A DNA stretch of 47,576 nucleotides from Planctomycetota bacterium (GTDB taxonomy: Bacteria > Planctomycetota > PUPC01 > JACPCR01). Shown here in pieces: positions 1 through 8,741 of this stretch. A model generated the notes under the pieces. The model ran no database searches, had not been told where the DNA came from, and was given only the letters and a program-made list of their open reading frames with translations. The stretch's first letter is position 1. Every line of letters begins with the position of its first letter. The stretch covers positions 1-47,576 of the forward strand of contig JASLXP010001161.1 in the NCBI GenBank assembly GCA_030740295.1, in the 5' to 3' direction. The translations under genes and the position numbers were made by a program.

Positions 1-839
1 TGCCCTTCCGTAAACTATTTCGAACGCTGTCGTCCAGGCAGGCCGGGCAGTCCGAAACCAGTGGTCTGTCTACAGAACTGAATGTGGACGGGCAAAACGT
101 ACGGCAGGAAAAGCAGCGATGGCGTTTTCAAAAGCAATTCAAGTCCTACCGATCTGAGGTCCGTCCGCTTCAGTTCGAAAAGCTGGCATACAAAGGAAAG
201 ACGATTGTCACAGATTTTGTAATGCCGCTCAGCGTGATCGATGGTGAGCTACGGATTGATTCATTCAAAATGAAACTGCTCAACGGAGATGTTTCTGCAA
301 GTGTCTCTGTCGCCGCGGTGAACGGTACCCCAAGGTTGAGTGTCAATGGTGAATTTGTCGGTGTCGCTGGCGGGGATGTGAGTTCAAGCAAAGGCAAAGA
401 TGTGGGCGGCGTTCGGGGGGATTTCAATCTGCTGCTCGAAATCGATGAGACCGGCCAGAGCGGGGGAATCTCTGAACTCAAGGGGGCGTTCCACATCACG
501 GAAATTGGCAAGAAAGAGCTCCTCCGAATGATCGATGCCCTTGACCCTCAACGGGCTCAGCCCGATTTGAACACCATCCGCACTGCCCTCGGCATCGGAA
601 GACCCGACCGAGTGGAATTCAAAATCAGGCACGGGAGCTTGAGCGGAAAGGTCACCCTTTCGCTGCCGATTGGAAAGAGCGAAATTCCGATTGGAGAAAC
701 GCCACTGACGCAAGTGATCCGTTCGAAGTCGATTCAGAAAACGTTGGATAAATCTCTGGAGGCCGCCGCCAATCTGATCTTCATGCTGTCGGCCGAGACA
801 TTGATCATCGGGGAAGGCGATCAGATTCGTTTCGAGTGA
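1..839 (+). CDS. AsmA-like protein, C-terminal part (5' partial)
   Basis: The frame is open from base 3 without a stop to the TGA at 837-839, so the gene most likely begins before the window; the GTG at 84 is only the first possible start inside it. The visible part alternates short hydrophobic and polar stretches typical of beta-rich AsmA/YdbH-type envelope proteins, for example FKMKLLNGDVSASVSV followed by a GxLSGKVTLSLP segment near the end. Such proteins are thought to move or organise lipids at the outer membrane. No catalytic motif is visible. The last codons overlap the next gene by 4 bases (GTGA), so the two are probably translated together. The family assignment is by overall pattern only and is moderate to weak; the reading frame itself is well supported. 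Confidence 0.6.
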   Translation, partial: PFRKLFRTLSSRQAGQSETSGLSTELNVDGQNVRQEKQRWRFQKQFKSYRSEVRPLQFEKLAYKGKTIVTDFVMPLSVIDGELRIDSFKMKLLNGDVSASVSVAAVNGTPRLSVNGEFVGVAGGDVSSSKGKDVGGVRGDFNLLLEIDETGQSGGISELKGAFHITEIGKKELLRMIDALDPQRAQPDLNTIRTALGIGRPDRVEFKIRHGSLSGKVTLSLPIGKSEIPIGETPLTQVIRSKSIQKTLDKSLEAAANLIFMLSAETLIIGEGDQIRFE

Positions 840-1579
840 GTACCATGTTTTCCCGTATGCGTCTCTTCTACCACAAGCGTCTATTCCTCACGTTCAATAA
901 AGACCTCTACCGGCTCGTGGATGACTGGGCTGCTGGCCGCTGCTCTGAAGAATTCTTCACCCAGAAGTCGCAGGAGCTTTTTCAGATCCTGGAGAGTCAT
1001 TTCGATCGCGCTTTTGCTCTATCCCGACAGGTCGAGGGGGTGCCGGATCAAACGCTAAGCGCCGCGATGGAGGCCACACGCAATCACCTCGCTCAGAGCC
1101 GATTCAGGCAGGCCCCCTTGCCGGCTGCCGGGCGCGATTCAGACGAATCCACACCAACAGCGATTACTCCAGAGAGCGAACCTGATGAAATCACCGTCGA
1201 ACTGGCCAACCGTTACTATCAACGATCCGCAGATGAGATGAAGGCATTCATCGAACAGGCGCTCAAAGATTGTCGGGGGCCCGATGGCTCGCTCAACGGC
1301 CAGGCCATGTTCGTCCGTCTGCTTGATGGCTTTCTTCGTGATGAATTCACAAAGACGGCCGAAGAGTTGAACGGCCGACCGCCGGGTCCGGGCGACCTGG
1401 TCAATGCACAGCTCAGAGCGCTCGAAGAATGCAACAACGCCAACTCGTATTGCTTCCAGAATGGACAGTTTCGCCTTTTCCGCGTCATGGTGGAGCAGAA
1501 TCTCGATTCGCAGAAATTCTTCGAGGAACATTTATCGATCTATGAGGAAGTTACACAAGCTTTACACGAAAAGGCGTGA
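836..1579 (+). CDS. Hypothetical protein coupled to AsmA-like gene
   Basis: A 247-residue protein that I do not recognise. Its GTG start overlaps the upstream stop (GTGA); an ATG at 845 (MFSRMRLFYHK) is an equally plausible start. There is no signal peptide or membrane segment, so it is probably cytoplasmic. The sequence is largely helical and charged, with a proline/threonine-rich acidic linker around residues 95-120 separating two helical parts. The 4-base overlap suggests translational coupling to the AsmA-like gene and a shared envelope-related role, but this is inference from position only. Confidence 0.65.
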   Translation: MSTMFSRMRLFYHKRLFLTFNKDLYRLVDDWAAGRCSEEFFTQKSQELFQILESHFDRAFALSRQVEGVPDQTLSAAMEATRNHLAQSRFRQAPLPAAGRDSDESTPTAITPESEPDEITVELANRYYQRSADEMKAFIEQALKDCRGPDGSLNGQAMFVRLLDGFLRDEFTKTAEELNGRPPGPGDLVNAQLRALEECNNANSYCFQNGQFRLFRVMVEQNLDSQKFFEEHLSIYEEVTQALHEKA

Positions 1580-1675
1580 GGGGCTTGATTTCGCCATGCT
1601 CACCGTTTTATTTCAGTTAAGATACCCCGCGACTCGAAAGGATGGCGCATGTATTCATGCAAATGAGGAGAAGAT

Positions 1676-2764
1676 ATGGTTAGTTGTTGGCTCATGGCAA
1701 TCTTGAGCTTATGTTGCTCTTCAACCCGGGCAGATTCGGTTGAACTCAACAACGGCGGAAAGATGTCCGGGACTATTACTGAGATCAGTTTTCGCAAAGA
1801 CGGAGAAACCGTTGCTGTAAGTGCTGATAAAGTAGAAAGTGTCACTGCTGGCGCAGGAGGCGACACTTTGACAGTGGATGGTGATAAGTGGGAAGGGCGA
1901 ATCGTTGATCTGAAAATTAAGACAATCGGCGGTGCCATGAAATTCAACCGTTCACAATTCAAGAGCGTGGAGAAGAAGCTCAGCGCGCGTGAAATGAAAT
2001 TGGCGGAATACAAAAAGAAGGGTGCTCAACTCGATGAAATCGATGCGGTCGGCTGGCTCGACCTTGCCATCTGGGCGGGACGGAACAGCCTGAGGCGCGA
2101 AGAAAGAGCAGCCGCGCTCCGCAGCCTGGAAATCGATCCCGATCATAAAAAGAATGCCGCTGCGCATCGCATTCTCGGCCATCTACTGCGTGACGGACAA
2201 TGGCTCACCACGGCGGAAGTCAAGGAGCTCGACAAACAGGCCGAGGCCCAGAAGGAGGAAGAAATGCGCGCCCAGGGGTTCGTCAAAGTGGGCAACAGGT
2301 GGGTCAATCAGGAAGAGAAAGAGCGTATTGACGCTATTCGAGTAAAGGTCGAAGAGATCAAGAAATCGCTTTTCGAGGAAGCGGAAGAGTGGGCGAACCA
2401 AAGGATGCTGGTCTACACCCAGGCGGTCGAACAGGCGAAACATAAAGCGGCTGATACGGGCAAGTATTATGGAGAAGCCAAAAGGTCGAAGGAATCACAT
2501 GCAGATCATGGAGGTTGCTCCGCGTACGAAAGGGCGGTCAGTTCCATGAAGAGATACAAGAAGCAACTACAACAGGATTCGTCGGCCGCGCGGACAGCCG
2601 CCAACAGAGCAGTGAGCGCGGCGAACTCCCTCAGGTCAAAAGTCGCAGGCATTAAGCGAGACGTCAAAAACGAGTCAATCCGCATCATGCGCAAGGCAGA
2701 GGCCGGCGAAGAAGTCGATGAATTCGGCCTCGAAGGCAAAATGCGGCCCAAGAGCCTGAATTAG
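1676..2764 (+). CDS. Secreted coiled-coil protein of planctomycete style
   Basis: A 362-residue protein with a short signal peptide (about residues 1-19, ending near STRADS). After it comes a small beta domain with a VELNNGGKMSGTI motif, of the kind seen in many PVC secreted proteins, and then a long highly charged helical part. The segment FVKVGNRWVNQEEKER near residue 202 is the GxRWV motif that often accompanies TPR-like segments (WLDLAIWAGRNSL, AALRSLEIDPDHKKNAAAHRILG) in planctomycete proteins. The C-terminal 150 residues are probably coiled coil. A GAGGAGAAG ribosome-binding site lies just upstream of the chosen ATG. The role is unknown; an envelope structural function is a guess. Confidence 0.7.
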   Translation: MVSCWLMAILSLCCSSTRADSVELNNGGKMSGTITEISFRKDGETVAVSADKVESVTAGAGGDTLTVDGDKWEGRIVDLKIKTIGGAMKFNRSQFKSVEKKLSAREMKLAEYKKKGAQLDEIDAVGWLDLAIWAGRNSLRREERAAALRSLEIDPDHKKNAAAHRILGHLLRDGQWLTTAEVKELDKQAEAQKEEEMRAQGFVKVGNRWVNQEEKERIDAIRVKVEEIKKSLFEEAEEWANQRMLVYTQAVEQAKHKAADTGKYYGEAKRSKESHADHGGCSAYERAVSSMKRYKKQLQQDSSAARTAANRAVSAANSLRSKVAGIKRDVKNESIRIMRKAEAGEEVDEFGLEGKMRPKSLN

Positions 2765-2812
2765 ATCTTCCATGTGCCACCTTGTTGCCTGCGCCCCGTG
2801 CCTTCGAGGCAA

Positions 2813-4105
2813 TCAGTCTTTAGTGGTCTCCAACGCCTGATACATCAGCGCCAGCAGTGCTCCCGCATCCAGTATGCTTTCATTCTTCAGGAGCACCTTC
2901 GCCTCCGGCGAATAAAACACAATGGAAGGCGTGCCGGCGAAACCGAGCTTGTCGAACAACTCGGATGCCCCTTCATCCGCGATGCTGAGCTTGGCACAGG
3001 CCAGCTTGCGGGAAAGCTGCACTACCTTGGAATCGGCGAGTGTCGTCGCCGCCATCTTCTGACAAAACGCGCACTGAGGATGGAAGAACTCGAGCATCAC
3101 CGGCACGCCGGACTCCTTCGCGATTTTCTGTGCGGCGTCCAACGAGTCCAGCCAGGCGATCTCTTTTTCTTTCCCTTCCGGTTTCCCATTCACGGACTTG
3201 TAGAGCATCGGAATCCGCAGCAGACGCCGGCCAGATTTCGTTTTGCCATAGTGCCGGGCCGCCTGGATGGATCTGTCTTCAAGTGTCGGAGGATTCTCCC
3301 CGCCCGACCCGCCAGCCTTCAACAGCGATGCAATCGCCGGTTCGAGCGCCGTGGCATTCGTCCATGCCTGTTTGAAGTACACCCGCCCGTCTTTCCCGAT
3401 CAGATAAGCGCAATTGGGGAGGTTTCCATACGCAGCGCGGGCCTCGTTGTTCATTTCATCGATGACGAGAGCGATGCCGGCCTTCAGTTCCTGGCGAGTG
3501 TCCTCGGCAAGCTTGCACCGTTCACCATAGGTGCCGGGTTGTTTAATGTCTGTGAACGATTTTTCTCCGGCATGCGGCTCACGGACATACATGGTGTAGA
3601 AGTCGACTTTGCCTTCGTATTTCTTCGCAAGTGATTCAACACGACCGTGCTGACGTTTGAAGGGCGGTCACGTAAAGCTGCCAAATTCAATAACCGCCGG
3701 CCGCTCACTGGTGATGGATGCGAGCGATACCGGTTCACCATCCAGCGTCTTCAGTTTGAAGGCGGGTGCGCGATCCCCGGGCGCCGGTTTCGTTGAAGGG
3801 AAATCCTTAAAGCGAGAGCTCCGCCCACCACCGGAGCTTTTGGATCGACTGGAGCTCTGGCCTAACCCTCGACTTCCTCTCGTAGATTTCTGCATCCACA
3901 TCGATCTGGCTTTCTCTAACTCATCACGGCCGAGTTTGCCGTCCTTATTCGTATCAAACCGATCCAGAATTCGTGAGCCTTTGCTGCCGAGCTCATTCTC
4001 TGTCAGTTCGCCATTCCTGTCCTTGTCCATGCGGTCGAGCGGGAACGAAGATTGAGCGGAAAGAGATGCGGCGATTAGAAGCAGAGCTGAAGCGATGACG
4101 TTCAT
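2813..4105 (-). CDS. EF-hand / deiodinase-family selenoprotein / thioredoxin fusion (in-frame TGA = Sec146)
   Basis: One 430-residue protein if the TGA at 3668-3670 is read as selenocysteine. The ATG at 4105 follows a GGGAGC ribosome-binding site and a signal peptide (MNVIASALLLIAASLSAQS). Two EF-hand loops follow: residues 27-38 (DKDRNGELTENE) and 51-62 (DTNKDGKLGRDE). After a Ser/Gly-rich linker comes a deiodinase-like thioredoxin fold: GDRAPAF, then EFGSFT-U-PPFK, then YVREPHAGE. This matches the Cys/Sec-containing core of iodothyronine deiodinases, where Sec is followed by P and a later E-x-H is conserved. A second thioredoxin-like domain (about 318-430) carries CAFC at 345-348. Reading stays open in the same frame from the TGA to 2813, and a GGUC-loop hairpin lies just downstream. 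Bacterial members of the family are usually of unknown substrate; a periplasmic redox role is likely, and deiodination is not proven. Confidence 0.85.
3637..3652 (-). promoter_or_regulatory. Candidate bacterial SECIS hairpin
   Basis: On the coding strand, 15 nt after the TGA, the sequence CAGCAC-GGTC-GTGTTG forms a 6-bp stem (one G-U pair) with a GGUC tetraloop; a further U-A pair can close it. Bacterial SECIS elements bound by SelB sit directly downstream of the UGA inside the reading frame and carry a short stem with a GGU(C) loop. The E. coli fdhF element has the same GGUC loop 18 nt after the UGA, against 21 nt here. The structure was found by eye, not folded by program. Confidence 0.75.
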
Positions 4106-4201
4106 AAAAGCTCCCGATTGGTTCTGAAGTTCAGCGTTAGACGCCGTTGGTTTCTGAGTTCTTCCCACCGGTAGAAAATGTGGTGCGGGCAATACCATAC
4201 C

Positions 4202-5545
4202 TTAATTCGAATACCCCACCGTCCCCGTCTCATCCACTTTGTAGCCCCAGCGGCGGATGTATTCTTCACCGGGAAGAAACTCGTCGTTGGCTTCTTCCAG
4301 TTTTCTATCCAGGAGAGCATCCATTTCAGATTGCAGATCAGCGTGTTCCGGCTTATCGCAAAGATTCTCCAATTGATAGGGATCCGTTTCGTTGTTGTAC
4401 AACAGCCACGGCCCATCAAGGCTTCGCACATAGGTGTACTGCTTGGTACGGAGGCCGCGAAATTCACGTCCGCCCTGGTTTCGGGTGAACTGCCCAAAAG
4501 GCGAAACACACGAAAGCAACGCAACATCATCACCTGGATTGTTTCCACCGCTCAGGTACTCCGAATAATCCAGCCCTTCTACGGACTCAGGAATCTCCAC
4601 ACCACAGAGCCCGAGCATCGTGGGCATAATGTCCTGGGAATTGATCAGGCCGTCGAGTTCTTTGCCGTTGGCTCCCATACCATTCGGATGCCGGATCAGA
4701 AACGGCACTCGAATCGATTCTTCCCAGGGACGCTGCTTCTTGCGCTGGCCCTGGCATCCGATCATGTCCCCGTGGTCTGAGGTGAAAACGAGAACAGTAC
4801 TGTCTTCAAGGCCCTCGTCTTTCAGCGTCTGTCGGAGCTCTTCGAAACAGTCGTCCAACGCGGTGCAGTGCGCGTAGTATCCTGCAGTATCGCGGCGTGC
4901 CTCCTCCTCCATCTCTTTCGGGACGTTCGGCCTGAGTGTAATCGAATCAGGATCGTACATGTCCTGATACTTCTGCGGCGCCGTCAGGTAAGGAGCATGC
5001 GGCGGCCCCCACGAAAGGAAGAGGGCAAAAGGCTTGTCGCGCTCCCTGTTTCGGATGTATTCCTGTGCATCTTTCGTCTGTGCGATAGCGTCGTAACCAT
5101 CCCACTTCAGCTTTTCCGGCCCGTCTTCGTAATAGTACGACTCGCTATAGTTGTGCGTGCATTCCAGGACCTTCCAATACTCGAAACCCTGGCGCCGCGC
5201 GCGTGGAATGTAGTTCGACCGGCCATGGCCATCGATATGCCACTTGCCGATGTATGCAGTTCGGTATCCTCCGGCCTTGAAGGCCTGCGCAATAGAGGTG
5301 GCATCCGTGCTCAGGCAAAGGTCATTCAAAAATATGCCATGGGTCCAGGGGTACTGGCCGGTCATCAGTGTCGCGCGATAAGGCGTGCACACCGGAGAGC
5401 CGGAGACCGCGTTCTTCAAATTGATGCCTTCCGCGGCAAACTGATCCAGATGCGGAGTTTTGACATTTGGGTCTCCCGCGTACCCGCAGGCATCCGCTCT
5501 CCACTGGTCAGCAAAGATAAAAACCAGGTTGGGCTGTTGGCTCAT
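4202..5545 (-). CDS. Sulfatase (formylglycine-dependent), no signal peptide
   Basis: A 447-residue type I sulfatase that would hydrolyse sulfate esters of sugars or small molecules. The signature C-x-P-x-R is present as VCTPYRATLMTG with Cys53 as the residue converted to formylglycine. Metal ligands fit the family: D13-Q14 near the N-terminus and D257-H258 (TSDHGD). GKWH at 100-103 is also typical. The start chosen is the ATG at 5545 (MSQQPNLVFIFADQ), which has a GGAG ribosome-binding site; an upstream in-frame start would add 18 unrelated residues. No signal peptide is visible, unlike the second sulfatase at 15508, so it may act in the cytoplasm or leave by another route. The deiodinase-like gene follows 96 bases downstream on the same strand. 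The substrate cannot be told from sequence. Confidence 0.93.
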   Translation of the reverse strand: MSQQPNLVFIFADQWRADACGYAGDPNVKTPHLDQFAAEGINLKNAVSGSPVCTPYRATLMTGQYPWTHGIFLNDLCLSTDATSIAQAFKAGGYRTAYIGKWHIDGHGRSNYIPRARRQGFEYWKVLECTHNYSESYYYEDGPEKLKWDGYDAIAQTKDAQEYIRNRERDKPFALFLSWGPPHAPYLTAPQKYQDMYDPDSITLRPNVPKEMEEEARRDTAGYYAHCTALDDCFEELRQTLKDEGLEDSTVLVFTSDHGDMIGCQGQRKKQRPWEESIRVPFLIRHPNGMGANGKELDGLINSQDIMPTMLGLCGVEIPESVEGLDYSEYLSGGNNPGDDVALLSCVSPFGQFTRNQGGREFRGLRTKQYTYVRSLDGPWLLYNNETDPYQLENLCDKPEHADLQSEMDALLDRKLEEANDEFLPGEEYIRRWGYKVDETGTVGYSN

Positions 5546-6153
5546 ATGTATCTCCGTGCAATTGTCCGGGCTTGATTTTGAAGACCCTATTCGTCGCAAT
5601 GGATTTGGCGAACTGTTTTCAGATCAGCTCCGCCAATCGTGATTTGTATTCTGTCAGATCGGGGGCATCACCAACAGCATCCCTATGGAAGCTCTGTTTG
5701 CGAAGATGTAGCAGGTGGCGTGTCTGCCGCCTGAGAGTAGCCTTTTCAGCCGCTCTAAACTCCATCCATCACACATCCAGACGTTGCTGACCATCGGATA
5801 AGGAACAGGCCATCGTTCAGAATCTTTTTGAGCAGCTAAGCGATCTCTACAAAGCTGATACGGAAGCGGCAAAAGCGCTGGCCGGCGAGCAGGAGAAAGA
5901 CATCCCTGTTCAGGAAAGTGCTACCTGGGTGGCTGTGGCAAGGACGGTGATGAACATGGATGAAGTGATCACCAGGGAGTAGGACTTTCTCGCGGAGCGC
6001 AATCTGTTTGCCGGGTCGAGAAACGGGCCACTGAGCTTCCTGCTCACAAAGCATTTGCACACCTGTTGGAGTATTTGTTTGTAGTACAGGCTTTAGCGTG
6101 TTTCCGGCGGGGACAGGCTGCCCGTTGTATGACTTCCGGATATCCTCATCGGC
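5546..6153. other. Gene-poor gap holding only the DUF1553 remnant
   Basis: Apart from the decayed DUF1553 tail this 0.6-kb stretch between the divergent sulfatase and membrane-protein genes shows no supported gene. Promoters for both flanking genes must lie here, but I could not place them with confidence. Confidence 0.5.
5791..5982 (+). pseudogene. Remnant of DUF1553-type protein C-terminus
   Basis: The frame from 5791 to the TAG at 5980-5982 reads as the usual tail of planctomycete DUF1549/DUF1553 (cytochrome-linked, PSD1) proteins: EQAIVQNLFEQLSDLYKAD, then AAKALAGEQEKDIPVQ, then TWVAVARTVMNMDEVITRE. That ending (AAWT-VAR-LLNLDE-ITRE in intact members) is quite specific. The frame is closed upstream by a TGA at 5788. 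About 110 bases further upstream another frame reads ITNSIPMEALFAKM, resembling the TTNTPLQALxxMN motif that lies before this tail in intact genes. The rest of the gene, normally many hundreds of residues, is absent. It is therefore read as a decayed remnant. No start codon or ribosome-binding site is convincing. Confidence 0.5.
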
Positions 6154-7713
6154 ATGAACGAGTCCGGCGACAGAACAACAATGAATCCGATAGCGATTGG
6201 CCTCTGCGTGGCATCGGTGGCCGGCACGATCATCACTCTCATCTATGCGGCGACAACCACGACCGGGATCGGAATCCCCGGGGATGGACAGTGGACCTGG
6301 CGGGTCATTGACAACCCTCAGTTCTATTCGCTTGGATTTCCGCTGGTTCTTTCGGGCGCGGTTCTCCTCCTGCTTAGTTGCGCCTTTTTTAAAGTGGAGA
6401 AGTTCACTCGCAAGCTCGAAGCTGGATTCGTCGCCGGGCTTTTTGTCGCATCGTTCGGTTTGCAGGTGGCGTCTGCGGGGATGGGGCCGGGCGGGCATGT
6501 GGAGACCCTTTTCGCTTCGTACCCGCCGGCAAACGCTTACTTCAATCGGGCGACCCAGATTTCGAGCCTTCACGAATATCTTTCGAGCTACAGGGAGCAG
6601 ATCGAGAAGGGCGAGTTTCGTGTCCAACTCAGCACACATCCGCCGGGCAGTATTGTCTTCTATCTTCCGTTTTTGAAAGTGGCGGAAGCTGTGCCGGGGA
6701 TCCGGAGAATGTTCCGCTGGCTGGCGCCTCCGAATGCGTTTGAAGTGCCGGAAATCCAGATGGCGCTCAGCACCTTTATTCGCGAGCCCGAACACGAGAC
6801 TGCGGTCTGGCTGGGATCGTTTGCCCTGAGGCTGCTGGCCTCGTTGCTGGTCGTGGCGCTCTACATTTTACTTCGCACAGAGTTGCAGCCAGAGGTGGCC
6901 CTGGGCACGGCTGCTGCAGGAGCGCTCCTGCCTGCGCTTTACCTTTTCAATCCGCATCCGGATCAGCTCTTCCCGGCGATCACCTGCCTGTACATGTTTC
7001 TCGTCTATCGCGGGCTGAAAACCATGTCGTGGAAGTTTGCCGCGGGCGCCGGTCTCACCATCTTCTGTGGGCTCTTTTTCTCGATGTCGTTTCTTGTGCC
7101 TGGCTTCATCAGCGCGCTCCTGTGGGGGATGGCCATTTTTCACCGTCGCAAAGATTCTGAAAACTGGCTCAGAGAGAATCTCGCGTTATTGGCTGGCGGC
7201 GTCGGCGGCATACTCGTTCCAGCGGCGCTCCTGTGGCTGTTCTTTGACCACAATATCTTCGCCGTGTGGAAGGTCTGCCTGGAAAACAATGACAAATTCA
7301 ACGCTCACTCCGGGCGAATCTACTGGAAGTGGTTTCTGTTTAATCCGGCGGAGTTGCTCATCTTTGCCGGGGCTCCGCTTTTCTGTCTCTTCTGGTTTGC
7401 CTGGTCCAGAACCTTGAATCGCCGGTGGCTGGGCGCGGAAGATACGAACCAGCCGGCCACTCTCATGGACATGGGATTGGCGACCGGGCTGACGTTGATT
7501 CTGCTCAACGTGATCGGAAAGAATCTCGGTGAAGTGGGCCGGCTCTGGATGATCGTGATGCCGCTGATGGCCTGCTGCGCGGGGCCGATGATTCGTGAGT
7601 GGTATGAAGGCAGTCGCCGGGCAGGCGGTCTGGTCCTCCTGCTCGTATTCGTCACGCTCGTGCACACGATCGGTCTGAGGCTGTTCGTCGATGCCATGGG
7701 AGTTTTCGTGTGA
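6154..7713 (+). CDS. Polytopic membrane protein, GT-C-like
   Basis: A 519-residue protein with about ten hydrophobic segments. A first pair of membrane helices is followed by a large extracytoplasmic loop, and the motif STHPPGSIVFYLPF (about residues 169-182) is followed by many further helices. Near the C-terminus is NLGEVGRLWMIVMPL. Both motifs recur in the second half of the giant protein at 8972-12856 (THPPGPTLFF and NRGEVGRIWLFLFPL), so the two share a family. Its layout resembles GT-C membrane glycosyltransferases, which move sugars from lipid carriers, but no diagnostic acidic motif was identified. The start is uncertain: ATG 6154 or ATG 6181 (MNPIAIGLC). The stop overlaps the next gene by 4 bases (GTGA). 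Confidence 0.75.
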   Translation: MNESGDRTTMNPIAIGLCVASVAGTIITLIYAATTTTGIGIPGDGQWTWRVIDNPQFYSLGFPLVLSGAVLLLLSCAFFKVEKFTRKLEAGFVAGLFVASFGLQVASAGMGPGGHVETLFASYPPANAYFNRATQISSLHEYLSSYREQIEKGEFRVQLSTHPPGSIVFYLPFLKVAEAVPGIRRMFRWLAPPNAFEVPEIQMALSTFIREPEHETAVWLGSFALRLLASLLVVALYILLRTELQPEVALGTAAAGALLPALYLFNPHPDQLFPAITCLYMFLVYRGLKTMSWKFAAGAGLTIFCGLFFSMSFLVPGFISALLWGMAIFHRRKDSENWLRENLALLAGGVGGILVPAALLWLFFDHNIFAVWKVCLENNDKFNAHSGRIYWKWFLFNPAELLIFAGAPLFCLFWFAWSRTLNRRWLGAEDTNQPATLMDMGLATGLTLILLNVIGKNLGEVGRLWMIVMPLMACCAGPMIREWYEGSRRAGGLVLLLVFVTLVHTIGLRLFVDAMGVFV

Positions 7714-8741
7714 GCAGAAATACGTTGTCAAAAATCGTGGCCGCAGTTTTTGTCTCGGGGCTTGGATACTTTCTTCTGGGGCCGAGCGGCTCTTCCGGCG
7801 GGCGCATCGAGCTCCGTGCATTCATTGCCGACAGTCTTGATGTTGCCTTCAGCCGAATCGAGCGGAGATTTGAAGAGCTTCACCCAGACATCGATCTCAT
7901 TTGCGAACCGAGTGGCAGCGTCCTTGCCATGCAGAAGGCCACGCACGGGCGTCACTGCGATATTCTTGCCGTGGCCGACAGCCGTCTCATCGATGGAATC
8001 ATCCCGACACATGCGCGATGGCGAATGGACTTCCTGACCAACGAGATCGTTCTGGTCGGCACTCAGATGAGCAAATACATTAACGAGATCAGCAAGGACA
8101 ACTGGCCCGAGATTCTGCTACGTGAGGATGTCCGTTTCGGTCGAGCGGATGCCTCGCTCGATCCATGCGGATACTGGACACTGCTGTCCTGGAAGCTCGC
8201 GGACAAACACTACCCGACCGCGAAGGGCGAGGCCGGCATTTTCGAACGCTTGTGGGACAGGCAACCCCAGGCAGGCAGGTACGTCCGGGAAGACTCGCAT
8301 AAACTCCTCTCACTCGTCGAAGCAACGGGCGGCATCGACTACGCATTCGTCTATCGGTCTCAGGCAGTGGATCACGGGCTGCGCGTCGTCGATCTGCCGG
8401 CCGAGATCAATCTGAGTGATCCGCAACGCGAACGGCTCTATCAGTCCGTCTCGATAGAGGTCAAGAGGGACGGCAAGGCAGAGACGATTACCGGCAAAGT
8501 CATCCTCTATTCGATGACCATCATGAACGACTGTAAAGATGTCGAGGCCGCCACAAGGTTTGTTCGATTCGTCCTTGGCGAAATCGGCCAGGGGTTGCTC
8601 AAGGAGGCCGGCTTCCCGCCCATTCACCCCGCCAGGCTACATCGCCGGGCTGGAACAGAGACTCCCGATTTCGGAGCCCTGGTGACAGAGGTGGATGAGA
8701 CAGCGACGCGACGATTGGACTCCTCAGAATCCGTTCAATGA
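7710..8741 (+). CDS. WtpA/ModA-like oxyanion-binding protein
   Basis: A 343-residue extracytoplasmic solute-binding protein of the tungstate/molybdate (WtpA, SBP_bac_11) type. Residues 8-24 form a hydrophobic signal or anchor; no lipobox Cys is seen. Family signatures: a Ser-rich ligand loop (EPSGSVLAMQK), FGRADASLDPCGYWTLLSWK, close to the WtpA motif GRSDPDxDPCGYR, and near the end RFVRFVLGEIGQGLLKEAGF, the standard closing helix of ModA-like proteins. The GTG start overlaps the stop of the membrane-protein gene (GTGA), so the two are coupled. No permease or ATPase of a molybdate/tungstate ABC transporter is nearby, so the partner is elsewhere or the protein works differently. Confidence 0.82.
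   Translation: MSRNTLSKIVAAVFVSGLGYFLLGPSGSSGGRIELRAFIADSLDVAFSRIERRFEELHPDIDLICEPSGSVLAMQKATHGRHCDILAVADSRLIDGIIPTHARWRMDFLTNEIVLVGTQMSKYINEISKDNWPEILLREDVRFGRADASLDPCGYWTLLSWKLADKHYPTAKGEAGIFERLWDRQPQAGRYVREDSHKLLSLVEATGGIDYAFVYRSQAVDHGLRVVDLPAEINLSDPQRERLYQSVSIEVKRDGKAETITGKVILYSMTIMNDCKDVEAATRFVRFVLGEIGQGLLKEAGFPPIHPARLHRRAGTETPDFGALVTEVDETATRRLDSSESVQ

Noticed and set aside
2774..3634. Long plus-strand open frame opposite the deiodinase-like gene
   Set aside because: Composition is Arg/His-rich and without domains, while the minus strand carries clear deiodinase and thioredoxin motifs.
3668..3670. TGA as a genuine stop, giving two separate genes
   Set aside because: The frame stays the same on both sides, the residues flanking it match the deiodinase Sec site, a SECIS-like hairpin follows, and the downstream piece has no signal peptide or ribosome-binding site of its own.
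5836..6795. 319-codon minus-strand frame
   Set aside because: Antisense to the membrane protein at 6154 and rich in Arg/His/Pro; no motif.
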